Positions 1 to 7,232 of a stretch of 28,459 nt of DNA are shown here, one piece after another. A model generated the notes under the pieces. The model did not search any database, was not told the DNA's origin, and saw nothing but the letters and a program-made list of their open reading frames with translations. Source of the DNA: an uncultured Clostridium sp. (GTDB lineage Bacteria > Bacillota > Clostridia > Clostridiales > Clostridiaceae); the NCBI GenBank assembly GCA_900543325.1, contig UQQU01000044.1:1-28459 (forward strand). Reading direction: 5' to 3'. Each line of letters starts with the position of its first letter. Position 1 is the first letter of the stretch. Made by a program: the position numbers and the translations under genes.

Positions 1-17
1 AAAATTTCACAGTTCCC

Positions 18-54
18 GGAAAATAAATATTTCATTTTTTGCTTCCATGTAATG
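18..54. repeat. Left copy of a terminal inverted repeat
   Basis: This stretch reappears in inverted orientation at 28418-28455. The first 23 bases (18-40) match exactly. The match continues through GCTTCCA and GTAA with one inserted base and two substitutions. It lies just beyond the stop of the prmC fusion, so it is in that gene's 3' region, and the other copy lies just beyond the last gene at the right end. It is probably a dispersed repeat at which the contig or window was cut; its family is not recognised. Confidence 0.75.
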
Positions 55-66
55 CCCAATATTATT

Positions 67-1821
67 TTAAAGTTTACCAATAACTACTCTATCATGCCCT
101 GCTAAATCCTTAACTACTCTTATATCTTTATAACCTTTTTCCATCATCAAATCACTAACTTCCTTACCTTGATCATGACCAATTTCAAAGGCTAATATTC
201 CATTCTCCTTTAAGATTTTATCACTATCCTCTACTATTCTTCTATAGAAATATAATCCATCCTCTCCACCACTTAAAGCTGTATGAGGTTCATACTTTTT
301 AACATCATCCATTAATGTCCCTATAACTTCTTCCTTTATATATGGTGGGTTAGAAACTAATATGTCATATTTCTTTTGTTGATTTATAGCCTCTTCTAGC
401 AAGTCACTTTTTATAAATGTTGCTCTAGAATTTAAATTGTGCTTCGCTATGTTTCTTTTAGTTACCTTTTCTGGAACATCATAGTAATCAATTAAATCTA
501 CCTTAGTATTTTCTCTTAAATAAGCAATAGATATACCTATTGCACCAGTTCCACAACATAAATCACAAACACTGTATTCTCTATCATTATCAATAATTTT
601 TAGAGTTTCTTCTACTAATATTTCAGTGTCTCCTCTTGGAATAAGTACACCTTCTTCAACTTGAAAATCTAATCCCATAAATTCAGTACTTTTTAATATG
701 TACTTAATAGGCATCTTATCTTTTCTTTTATTTATTAATCTGTAGAATTCTCTCTCTTTAAATTTACTAACTTCTTCTTCTTTGTTAGTAATTAAATAAA
801 GTTTATCTTTTCCAAGAACTTTTCCTAATAACAATTGAGTATCTAATATATATGTTTCTATATCAGCTTCTTTTAAGATTTTATTTCCATCTATTAATAA
901 TTCCCCAATTGTCTTCTTATATTCAATTCCCTCTGCTGCCATTAAAGATTTTATAGCAACCTCTAATTGTTCATCATTAGGCTCCTTAGTAGTAAGCTCT
1001 TGTAATTTTAAACCTGGATATGCAATAATTTTTCCCAATTTACTTTCAGTCCTTCCAAGCCATTTTATTAATTCATACGTAATTCCAGTAACTATAGGCA
1101 TAAGTACTATTCTCAATACAAGTCTTTGCCAAAATCCACCCCAGCCTGTTAAAGTAAACAAAATAATGCTAACTATCATAATTAAAAATAGAAAATTAGT
1201 TCCACATCTAGGATGTAATCTTCCAAACTTTCTCACATTTTCAACCGTTAGTTTTTCTTCAGCCTCATAACAAAATATAGTTTTATGTTCTGCACCATGA
1301 TATTGAAATACCCTGTATATATCATCTAACTTACTTATTAAATACATATAAGTTACTAAGATAGCTATTCTTATAGCTGATTCAATTAAATTTAATACTA
1401 TAGGATGTAATCCTATATTTTTAAATATTGATGCTACTGCAGTAGGTATACCTAAAAACAATCCAGCTGCAACTATAAGAGATATCATCATAGTTATTGT
1501 GACAAGCAAATCATTAGCACCTTTATCTCCTAATTTGTTTTTAAGCCAAATATCAAATTTTGATTCTTCTTCATCTTCTTCAAAAAAACTTGCTGAATAA
1601 TTTAGCGTATTAATACCAACTATTAATGAATCTATTAATGTAGCTGCTCCTCTAATTATAGGAATATTTAAAATTCTATATCTTTTTGTTATTGGCTTTG
1701 TTTTTTTTACTTTAACTTCTATTTTTCCACTTGGAGTTCTTACCGCAGTTGCTAATCCTTTAGAACCACGCATCATAACTCCTTCAATTATAGCTTGACC
1801 CCCAACATCACATTTTCTCAT
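67..1821 (-). CDS. prmC: DUF1385 membrane protein fused to PrmC release-factor glutamine methyltransferase
   Basis: This 584-residue protein joins two families. Residues 1 to about 285 are DUF1385 (YqhQ-like), with GVMMRG near 14-19, YHGAEHKT at 174-181 and RLHPRCGTNF at 201-210, plus hydrophobic segments near 105-135, 140-163, 208-225 and 233-252. Residues from about 296 are PrmC (HemK), which methylates the GGQ glutamine of peptide-chain release factors using S-adenosylmethionine: the N-terminal helical domain, IPRGDTE at 394-400, the SAM-binding DLCCGTGAIGIS at 420-431 and the catalytic NPPY at 491-494. The junction is in frame with no internal stop. DUF1385 has no settled function. A GAAAGAGTGAT site precedes the ATG. 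It lies 17 bases after tdk and is probably cotranscribed with it. Fusions of this kind are known in Clostridium, so a sequencing artefact is unlikely. Confidence 0.93.
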   Translation of the reverse strand: MRKCDVGGQAIIEGVMMRGSKGLATAVRTPSGKIEVKVKKTKPITKRYRILNIPIIRGAATLIDSLIVGINTLNYSASFFEEDEEESKFDIWLKNKLGDKGANDLLVTITMMISLIVAAGLFLGIPTAVASIFKNIGLHPIVLNLIESAIRIAILVTYMYLISKLDDIYRVFQYHGAEHKTIFCYEAEEKLTVENVRKFGRLHPRCGTNFLFLIMIVSIILFTLTGWGGFWQRLVLRIVLMPIVTGITYELIKWLGRTESKLGKIIAYPGLKLQELTTKEPNDEQLEVAIKSLMAAEGIEYKKTIGELLIDGNKILKEADIETYILDTQLLLGKVLGKDKLYLITNKEEEVSKFKEREFYRLINKRKDKMPIKYILKSTEFMGLDFQVEEGVLIPRGDTEILVEETLKIIDNDREYSVCDLCCGTGAIGISIAYLRENTKVDLIDYYDVPEKVTKRNIAKHNLNSRATFIKSDLLEEAINQQKKYDILVSNPPYIKEEVIGTLMDDVKKYEPHTALSGGEDGLYFYRRIVEDSDKILKENGILAFEIGHDQGKEVSDLMMEKGYKDIRVVKDLAGHDRVVIGKL

Positions 1822-1838
1822 ATTATCACTCTTTCATT

Positions 1839-2426
1839 TTATTTTTCATTTTTAAATTTAAAATAACAATGTCCGCATAAAGATTCATATTCAACATTGT
1901 CTACATTGTCTATAGCAACTTGCTTACCCTCAAAAACAAATTTTCCATTTATTTTTCTACCATTTAAAACAGCTTTTCTTCCACACTTACATATAGTCTT
2001 TAACTCTTCTATGCTATGTGCTAATAATAATAATCTTGTACTTCCTTCAAATCCTTGCATTTTAAAGTCAGTTCTAAGTCCATAACAAATAACTGGTATA
2101 TCTAAACAAACAGCAACTTCAAAAAGTTCATCTATTTGATGTGACTTTAAAAATTGAACTTCATCTACTAATATACAATCTATTTTATATTTATCATCTT
2201 CCCACTTCTTAACCTCTTCATATACATTCTGATCATCGTTAATTAATAAATCAACCTTACGCTCAACACCTAATCTAGATACTAGTTTATCTCCACCTTT
2301 TTTATCAGTTGAGGGTTTAATTAACACCACCTTCATTCCACGCTCTTCATAATTATGGGCAACCTGCATAAGATTTGTAGATTTCCCTGAATTCATAGCA
2401 CCATATCTAAAATATAATTTACTCAT
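1839..2426 (-). CDS. tdk: Thymidine kinase (type II)
   Basis: The 195-residue product phosphorylates thymidine to dTMP in the salvage pathway. The P-loop GAMNSGKST is at residues 9-17, a Walker B-type segment ILVDEVQF lies in the middle, and cysteines near the end (CKCG and CGHC) form the zinc-binding lasso of type II kinases. I place the start at the ATG at 2424-2426, because the only good ribosome binding site (AGAAGGAGAG) lies between it and an in-frame ATG six codons upstream. The prmC fusion follows 17 bases downstream on the same strand. Confidence 0.95.
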   Translation of the reverse strand: MSKLYFRYGAMNSGKSTNLMQVAHNYEERGMKVVLIKPSTDKKGGDKLVSRLGVERKVDLLINDDQNVYEEVKKWEDDKYKIDCILVDEVQFLKSHQIDELFEVAVCLDIPVICYGLRTDFKMQGFEGSTRLLLLAHSIEELKTICKCGRKAVLNGRKINGKFVFEGKQVAIDNVDNVEYESLCGHCYFKFKNEK

Positions 2427-2458
2427 AACGTCTCTCCTTCTCATTCTTGTCTATTTCG

Positions 2459-2467
2459 ATTATAGCA
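2459..2467 (-). promoter_or_regulatory. Extended -10 promoter for tdk
   Basis: On the minus strand this reads TGCTATAAT, a perfect extended -10 element. The -35 position holds only a weak T-rich match. It lies about 35 bases upstream of the tdk start. It is back to back with the rpmE promoter. Confidence 0.6.
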
Positions 2468-2510
2468 TTTTAATATATACTTAAAAAGATGTTTTTATTT
2501 CCTCGTTATA

Positions 2511-2539
2511 TTGACTGCATTTATCGCTTATGTTATAAT
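2511..2539 (+). promoter_or_regulatory. Sigma-A type promoter for rpmE
   Basis: TTGACT (2511-2516), a 17-base spacer and TATAAT (2534-2539) form a near-consensus promoter. The predicted transcription start, about 2546, leaves a 5' leader of roughly 49 bases before the rpmE ATG. Confidence 0.8.
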
Positions 2540-2548
2540 TCATTAGGT

Positions 2549-2567
2549 CATTGAATTAAATTCAATG
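2549..2567 (+). promoter_or_regulatory. Perfect palindrome in the rpmE leader
   Basis: CATTGAATT and AATTCAATG flank a single central A, giving 9-base arms directly after the predicted transcription start. It could be an operator overlapping the start, or the lower stem of a leader hairpin. Ribosomal-protein leader RNAs have been proposed for L31 in Firmicutes, but I cannot match this one to that model. Confidence 0.5.
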
Positions 2568-2594
2568 AATGTATTTTTGAAAGAGGTGAATCAA

Positions 2595-2801
2595 ATGAAA
2601 CAAGGCATACATCCAGAATACCATCACGATGCTGTGGTTAAGTGCGCATGTGGAAACACTTTCACAACTGGTTCAGTTAAAGAAGAATTAAAAGTTGATA
2701 TATGTGCTAAATGCCACCCATTCTTCACTGGTAAGCAAAAAATCGTTGATATCGGCGGTAGAGTTGACAAGTTCAATAAGAAGTTCGGTCTTAACAAATA
2801 G
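2595..2801 (+). CDS. rpmE: Ribosomal protein L31, zinc-binding type
   Basis: The 68-residue protein MKQGIHPEYHH... is L31 of the large ribosomal subunit. Cysteines C17, C19, C37 and C40 form the zinc site of the C+ form, as opposed to the zinc-free YtiA type. The ATG at 2595 is chosen over one ten codons upstream because AGAGGTGA lies just before it and L31 proteins begin with this sequence. It is a single-gene unit with its own promoter and terminator. Confidence 0.96.
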   Translation: MKQGIHPEYHHDAVVKCACGNTFTTGSVKEELKVDICAKCHPFFTGKQKIVDIGGRVDKFNKKFGLNK

Positions 2802-2817
2802 AATTAAATTGGAATTT

Positions 2818-2853
2818 ATGAGAAAGAATTATATTCTTTCTCATTTTTTCTTT
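2818..2853 (+). terminator. Intrinsic terminator of rpmE
   Basis: A perfect 12-base stem (ATGAGAAAGAAT / ATTCTTTCTCAT) with a TAT loop is followed by TTTTTTCTTTT, 16 bases after the rpmE stop. Confidence 0.93.
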
Positions 2854-2859
2854 TAATAA

Positions 2860-2961
2860 AAAAATTAATAAAAAAGAGGCTTTTTTATTTAATAGATACT
2901 AAACATACAAATTTACTAATTATAGAATTTGTGTTTATCTATATGAAAATAGGCCTCTTTT
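2860..2961 (-). terminator. Long imperfect hairpin ending the rho transcript
   Basis: The outer arms AAAAGAGGC (2872-2880) and GCCTCTTTT (2953-2961) pair perfectly. Pairing then continues inward in steps: TTTT with AAAA, ATAGATA (2892-2898) with TATCTAT (2936-2942), and ACAAATT (2907-2913) with AATTTGT (2926-2932), closing on a 12-base loop. On the minus strand the outer arm runs into a T-rich tract, so it should stop rho transcription. The total span of about 90 bases is far longer than the other terminators in this window. Confidence 0.7.
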
Positions 2962-2973
2962 ATATATCATTAG

Positions 2974-4404
2974 CTACTTTTTGAATACATCATTTTTTGG
3001 AAAAACTTGAATAAATTCTTTATTGTTCTTTGTTTTAGATAACATATTTATTAGATTTTCTGTAACATTTTCAATATTGCCATCTCTATACATAATTTTT
3101 CTAATAGCAAATGCTACTTCCTTCTCTTCATCTGATAACAATAAATCCTCTTTTCTAGTTCCAGATTTATAAATGTCAATTGCTGGGAATATTCTTCTCT
3201 CTTGAAGTCTTCTATCTAAGTGAACTTCCATGTTACCAGTTCCCTTAAATTCTTCAAATATCATATCATCCATTCTTGAGCCAGTTTCAACTAAGGCAGT
3301 TGCTAAAATAGTTAAACTTCCACCTTCTTCTATATTTCTTGCTGCCCCAAAGAATTTTTTTGGCATTATTAATGCACCTGGATCTAATCCTCCTGATAAA
3401 GTTCTCCCTGTTGGAGTTATTGTTAGGTTATATGCTCTAGATAATCTAGTTATACTGTCTAATAATATAACAACATCTTTCCCTTGCTCCACCATTCTTT
3501 TAGCTCTCTCTAATACCATTTGAGCTACTTTTGCATGGTTTTGTGGTTCTTCATCAAATGTGGAATAAATAACATCCCCATTTATAGATCTTTTCATATC
3601 AGTAACTTCTTCTGGTCTTTCATCTATTAATAAAACTATAAGCTTAATATCTGGATGATTTTTACTAATGTTTTGAGCAACCTTTTTTAGCAGAGTAGTT
3701 TTACCTGCCTTTGGCGGAGCAACAATAATTCCTCTCTGACCTTTCCCTATTGGACAAATAATATCCATTAATCTAGAAGATAAATCTTTCTCATTGTCAG
3801 TTTCTAAGTGCAATCTCTCATTAGGATATATAGGTGTTAATGTCTCAAAATTCTTTCTTCCTATAGCTTTTTCTGGATTATCACCATTTACTTTTTCTAC
3901 AAATAATAAAGCTTTAAATTTTTCACCATCTTTTGCTTCTCTTACTTTTCCTTGAACCTCATCACCAGTTCTTAAATTGAATCTTCTTATTTGTGATGGT
4001 GATACATATATATCATTTTCCCCAGTTAAGTAATTATTACATCTTAAGAATCCAAAGTTATTATTTTCTTGGACTTCTAATACTCCCTTAGAAGAACCAG
4101 ATTCATTTATCATAACTTTTAATCTTTCTTTCTTCTCCTCTTTTTCTTCATCTGTCATAGAATAATTTTCTCTATTTTCATGATTATTTGAAAAAGTATT
4201 ATTAGTGTTCTCCTGTTCCCTTACTTTAGGAGCTATTTTTTCTGTTAAAATCACCCCATTTTTTTCTATAGCATTAGGTGTAACCTTTACTAATTCATCA
4301 ATTATTTCATTTTTCTTTAATTTACTTATGTTTTTTATTCCAAGCTCTTTAGCCTTATTTTTTAAATCGACTAAAGTCATCTCAGCATATGTCTCTCTGG
4401 TCAA
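2974..4404 (-). CDS. rho: Transcription termination factor Rho
   Basis: This 476-residue RNA-dependent helicase ends transcription at Rho-dependent sites. Domains in order are a Rho_N/SAP-like helical domain (residues about 8-42), a charged, Asn/Glu-rich insert (about 60-100), a cold-shock-type RNA-binding domain (about 105-172) and the hexameric ATPase. Walker A is APPKAGKTT at 229-237, and Walker B is VVILLDSITRLSRA. The start is a TTG at 4402-4404, chosen because GGAGGT lies seven bases before it; an in-frame ATG eight codons later lacks such a site. It is followed by a long hairpin terminator facing rpmE. Confidence 0.96.
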   Translation of the reverse strand: MTRETYAEMTLVDLKNKAKELGIKNISKLKKNEIIDELVKVTPNAIEKNGVILTEKIAPKVREQENTNNTFSNNHENRENYSMTDEEKEEKKERLKVMINESGSSKGVLEVQENNNFGFLRCNNYLTGENDIYVSPSQIRRFNLRTGDEVQGKVREAKDGEKFKALLFVEKVNGDNPEKAIGRKNFETLTPIYPNERLHLETDNEKDLSSRLMDIICPIGKGQRGIIVAPPKAGKTTLLKKVAQNISKNHPDIKLIVLLIDERPEEVTDMKRSINGDVIYSTFDEEPQNHAKVAQMVLERAKRMVEQGKDVVILLDSITRLSRAYNLTITPTGRTLSGGLDPGALIMPKKFFGAARNIEEGGSLTILATALVETGSRMDDMIFEEFKGTGNMEVHLDRRLQERRIFPAIDIYKSGTRKEDLLLSDEEKEVAFAIRKIMYRDGNIENVTENLINMLSKTKNNKEFIQVFPKNDVFKK

Positions 4405-4537
4405 ACTGACACCTCCAATAGTTCTGTTTAATTTGGGATAATAATAGACTAAACCTCAGGTTTGATATATTTGAAATGAACTACATTCTTACTAAAATAA
4501 AATATATATTAATATTGTATATTTAAATTTATATATA

Positions 4538-4566
4538 ATTATGAACTAATAAGCTTTAAAATTCAA
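4538..4566 (-). promoter_or_regulatory. Candidate promoter for rho
   Basis: On the minus strand TTGAAT (4561-4566), 17 bases and CATAAT (4538-4543) form a plausible sigma-A promoter about 130 bases upstream of the rho TTG. The intervening leader contains a short palindrome, AAACCTCAGGTTT at 4451-4463. A second TATAAT lies further upstream without a good -35. Confidence 0.4.
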
Positions 4567-4615
4567 TAGAAAGTTACATTATAAGCTTATCCACTTTTTT
4601 ATATTTTTATAACCA

Positions 4616-4643
4616 TAAAAAAAAATGAAGACTTATGTCTTCA
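4616..4643 (-). terminator. Intrinsic terminator of pyrG
   Basis: TGAAGAC (4626-4632) pairs with GTCTTCA (4637-4643) over a four-base loop. On the minus strand it is followed by a run of nine or ten Ts. It begins five bases after the pyrG stop. Confidence 0.9.
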
Positions 4644-4648
4644 CTTTT

Positions 4649-6250
4649 TTATTTTTCTTCTATTGCTGCCTTTACAAATGATTTAAATAATGGATGTGGA
4701 TTATTTGGCCTTGATTTTAATTCTGGATGGAATTGTGCAGCTACAAACCATGGATGATCTTCAACTTCCACAATCTCAACTAATCTTCCATCTGGACTCG
4801 TACCTGTAATTTTCATTCCAGCCTCAATTATTTGTTTTCTGTATTCATTATTAAATTCATATCTATGTCTATGTCTTTCATAAACTAATGAATCTGAATA
4901 ACATTCATAAGCTTTTGATGTTTTATCTAATTTACATGGATATAATCCTAATCTCATTGTTCCACCTAGATCTTCAATATCCTTTTGTTCTGGCATAAGA
5001 TCTATTACAGGATATGATGTCTCAGGATTAATTTCAGAACTATTAGCATCTTCATATCCTAATACATTTCTCGCAAATTCAATTACTGCAGTTTGCATTC
5101 CTAAACATATTCCTAAGAAAGGCCTCTTATTTTCTCTTGCATATTTAATAGCCTCAATTTTTCCTTCTACTCCTCTATCTCCAAATCCACCTGGTACTAA
5201 GATTCCATCCACATCGCCTAATAACTCATTAGAATTCTCTGCCGTCACATCTACTGCATTTACCCATTTAATTTCTACATTGGTTCCATTAGCTAATCCA
5301 CCATGACTTAATGCTTCTACTACAGATAAGTAAGCATCATGTAACTCAACATACTTTCCTACTAATGCAATTTTAACGCTACCCTCTAAATTCTTTAATC
5401 TAGAAACCATATCAATCCATTCTGTATTATCAATATCTCTGCATCCTAATTCTAATTTTTCAACTACTAATCTATCTAAACCTTCTTTATGAAGCATTAA
5501 TGGTACTTCATATAAATGATTGGCATCTAAGTTTTGTATTACACACTTACCTTCTATATTACAGAATAGTCCTATTTTAGATTTTAAATCATCTGATATT
5601 TCTTTTTCAGATCTACAAACTATAATATCTGGTTGAATACCTATACTTCTTAATTCTTTAACAGAGTGCTGTGTCGGTTTAGTTTTTAATTCTCCTGACT
5701 TCCCTAAGAAAGGTACTAGGGTAACATGTATAAAGCATACATTTTCTCTACCAACATCGTATTTTATTTGTCTTATAGCTTCAAGGAATGGTAATGATTC
5801 AATATCACCAACAGTTCCACCTATTTCAGTTATTACAACATCAACATCTGTCTCTTTAGCCACTCTATAAACTCTTTCCTTTATAGCATTTGTAATATGT
5901 GGTATAACTTGTACAGTTCCTCCAAGGTATTCTCCTCTTCTCTCTTTAGATATAACTGACCAATACACTTTACCTGAAGTAATGTTGCTATTTTTAGTTA
6001 AATTTTCATCTATAAATCTTTCATAATGCCCTAAATCTAAATCTGTTTCCGCTCCATCATCAGTTACAAAAACTTCACCATGTTGGTATGGACTCATTGT
6101 TCCTGGATCCACATTTAAATATGGGTCAAATTTTTGTATAGATACCTTTAACCCTCTATTCTTTAATAATCTTCCTAATGAAGCTGCTGTTATTCCTTTT
6201 CCTAATCCTGATACTACTCCACCTGTTACAAAAACATATTTAGTGCTCAT
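4649..6250 (-). CDS. pyrG: CTP synthase
   Basis: The 533-residue enzyme converts UTP to CTP using ATP and glutamine. The N-terminal synthetase domain opens with KYVFVTGGVVSGLGKG, a P-loop-like motif at residues 4-19. The C-terminal class I glutamine amidotransferase domain carries the nucleophile C382 in GICLGMQ, with H508 and E510 in FHPE. The ATG at 6248-6250 is chosen because it gives the family N-terminus and has a GGGGGTT site upstream; an in-frame ATG 11 codons earlier adds a non-conserved extension. The upstream region lacks an obvious GGGC-type start, so Bacillus-style reiterative-transcription control of pyrG is not evident here. Confidence 0.97.
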   Translation of the reverse strand: MSTKYVFVTGGVVSGLGKGITAASLGRLLKNRGLKVSIQKFDPYLNVDPGTMSPYQHGEVFVTDDGAETDLDLGHYERFIDENLTKNSNITSGKVYWSVISKERRGEYLGGTVQVIPHITNAIKERVYRVAKETDVDVVITEIGGTVGDIESLPFLEAIRQIKYDVGRENVCFIHVTLVPFLGKSGELKTKPTQHSVKELRSIGIQPDIIVCRSEKEISDDLKSKIGLFCNIEGKCVIQNLDANHLYEVPLMLHKEGLDRLVVEKLELGCRDIDNTEWIDMVSRLKNLEGSVKIALVGKYVELHDAYLSVVEALSHGGLANGTNVEIKWVNAVDVTAENSNELLGDVDGILVPGGFGDRGVEGKIEAIKYARENKRPFLGICLGMQTAVIEFARNVLGYEDANSSEINPETSYPVIDLMPEQKDIEDLGGTMRLGLYPCKLDKTSKAYECYSDSLVYERHRHRYEFNNEYRKQIIEAGMKITGTSPDGRLVEIVEVEDHPWFVAAQFHPELKSRPNNPHPLFKSFVKAAIEEK

Positions 6251-6291
6251 CTTTAACCCCCATATATTTAAAATTAAATTCAAATTTTCTA

Positions 6292-6320
6292 TTGACTATT
6301 GATTTTTATAATGATATAAT
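6292..6320 (+). promoter_or_regulatory. Plus-strand sigma-A type promoter opposite the pyrG leader
   Basis: TTGACT (6292-6297), exactly 17 bases and TATAAT (6315-6320) form a near-consensus promoter pointing away from pyrG. No plus-strand gene follows. A terminator-like hairpin about 55 bases downstream defines a possible short transcript. Confidence 0.55.
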
Positions 6321-6326
6321 TTAAAT

Positions 6327-6402
6327 TACCTCTCTTATTGCCAAGAGAAGAATAATCATAGATATTATAGTACCACATTAGTTTAAATTAAGCTAGTGTT
6401 TT
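6327..6402 (+). ncRNA. Candidate small RNA of about 75 nt
   Basis: Transcription from the plus-strand promoter would start near 6327. The first part can fold as TCTCTT/AAGAGA with a six-base loop. The unit ends in a hairpin (CATTAGTTT / AAGCTAGTG, 9 pairs including two U-G, loop AAATT) followed by six Ts. The U-G pairs become mismatches on the minus strand, so the hairpin belongs to the plus strand. It runs antisense to the pyrG leader, where a minus-strand TATAAT lies at 6366-6371. No open reading frame of note. No known RNA family recognised. Confidence 0.35.
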
Positions 6403-6717
6403 TTATGCTTTTTTAAAATTTTCTTTTATTTTATCTTCTAATTCAAAATATTCATCTCTAAACTTCTTATTTATTAGTATTTTTTCTTCCGCTTTTTTCA
6501 TTCTATAGCACAACATTCTATTGTTTAAAATCCCTAAATTTTCTTGAATAACTTCTGAATTTAAACATTTAAATTTTTTCATAAGTAAAAGTGTCAAATA
6601 TAAATTATCTTTCTTTTTTAGTCTCTTTTTAAACTCTTCATAACTCATTCCATAATAACTACATAAAATTAACATTATAACTTCATACTTATTTATATTA
6701 CCCACTCCTCTTTTCAT
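6403..6717 (-). CDS. Small helical protein resembling DnaA domain IV
   Basis: This 104-residue, Lys/Glu-rich protein has no signal peptide or membrane segment. Residues about 40-95 follow the pattern of the DnaA C-terminal DNA-binding domain: a YLTLLLMKKF helix, then a CLNSEVIQENLGI turn, then NNRMLCYRMKKAEEKI and a final charged helix. The match is by eye, and the DnaA signature GGRDHTTV is not conserved (here ILNNRMLCY), so origin-box binding is not implied. The start is uncertain: the first ATG lacks a close Shine-Dalgarno site, while AGAGGAG lies within the first codons, so a later start such as the ATG at codon 15 is possible. It has no terminator of its own before pyrG. Confidence 0.65.
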   Translation of the reverse strand: MKRGVGNINKYEVIMLILCSYYGMSYEEFKKRLKKKDNLYLTLLLMKKFKCLNSEVIQENLGILNNRMLCYRMKKAEEKILINKKFRDEYFELEDKIKENFKKA

Positions 6718-6760
6718 AATGCTTTTCTTTAATTATTTCCTTCATAATTTTTTTTATTCA

Positions 6761-6800
6761 TAAAAAAGACTTCTATGAATAATTAATTTCATAGAAGTCT
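6761..6800 (-). terminator. Intrinsic terminator after the DUF1934 gene
   Basis: AGACTTCTATGA (6767-6778) pairs perfectly with TCATAGAAGTCT (6789-6800). On the minus strand it ends in CTTTTTTATG. It starts six bases after the stop of the DUF1934 gene and closes the spoIIR/PP-loop/DUF1934 unit. Confidence 0.92.
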
Positions 6801-6805
6801 AAAAT

Positions 6806-7222
6806 TTAATTTACTTTAATTTTTATATTTAATTCAGTAACTATTCCTTCTTGACCTTCAAGGCCTAAAATATACTTAGAGTAAATCTCTCCACCATTTT
6901 CATTTATATTTATATTTAATTTTTCAGTATCAACATTTAAATTTAATACACCATATGGTGTATTATATAAAGAAACAGCCATAGCCCCTTCTTTAAATTC
7001 CATATTTGTAGTAGTTGATCCAACTCTTTCTAATATCATCATATTATCTTGTATATTTAAAGTAGTAGTTGTTCCATCCATTCCAGATATTTCTGACTCT
7101 TCATATATTGCCTTAAATCCTTCTTCATTAATTATAAATGTTCCTGGAGTCACTACTTCAATTACTTCATTAGGATCTAAATTTGATGTACTCTTTACAG
7201 ATATAATCGCTCTCTTTTCCAT
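6806..7222 (-). CDS. DUF1934 family protein (YwiB-like)
   Basis: The 138-residue cytosolic protein is predicted mostly beta strand, consistent with the small calycin-like barrel of the DUF1934/YwiB family. Recognisable segments are the opening KRAIISVKS, TTTTLNIQDNMMILERVG in the middle and the closing TELNIKIKV. Biochemical function is unknown. It lies ten bases after the PP-loop gene, so the two are probably cotranscribed, and the terminator at 6761-6800 follows it. GGGGGGAT just upstream of the ATG serves as ribosome binding site. Confidence 0.85.
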   Translation of the reverse strand: MEKRAIISVKSTSNLDPNEVIEVVTPGTFIINEEGFKAIYEESEISGMDGTTTTLNIQDNMMILERVGSTTTNMEFKEGAMAVSLYNTPYGVLNLNVDTEKLNININENGGEIYSKYILGLEGQEGIVTELNIKIKVN

Positions 7223-7232
7223 TTTATCCCCC

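Noticed and set aside
6241..6420. Bacillus-type pyrG attenuator with reiterative G addition
   Set aside because: No GGGC transcription start, C/U-rich terminator arm or T-tract is visible on the minus strand in the pyrG leader.
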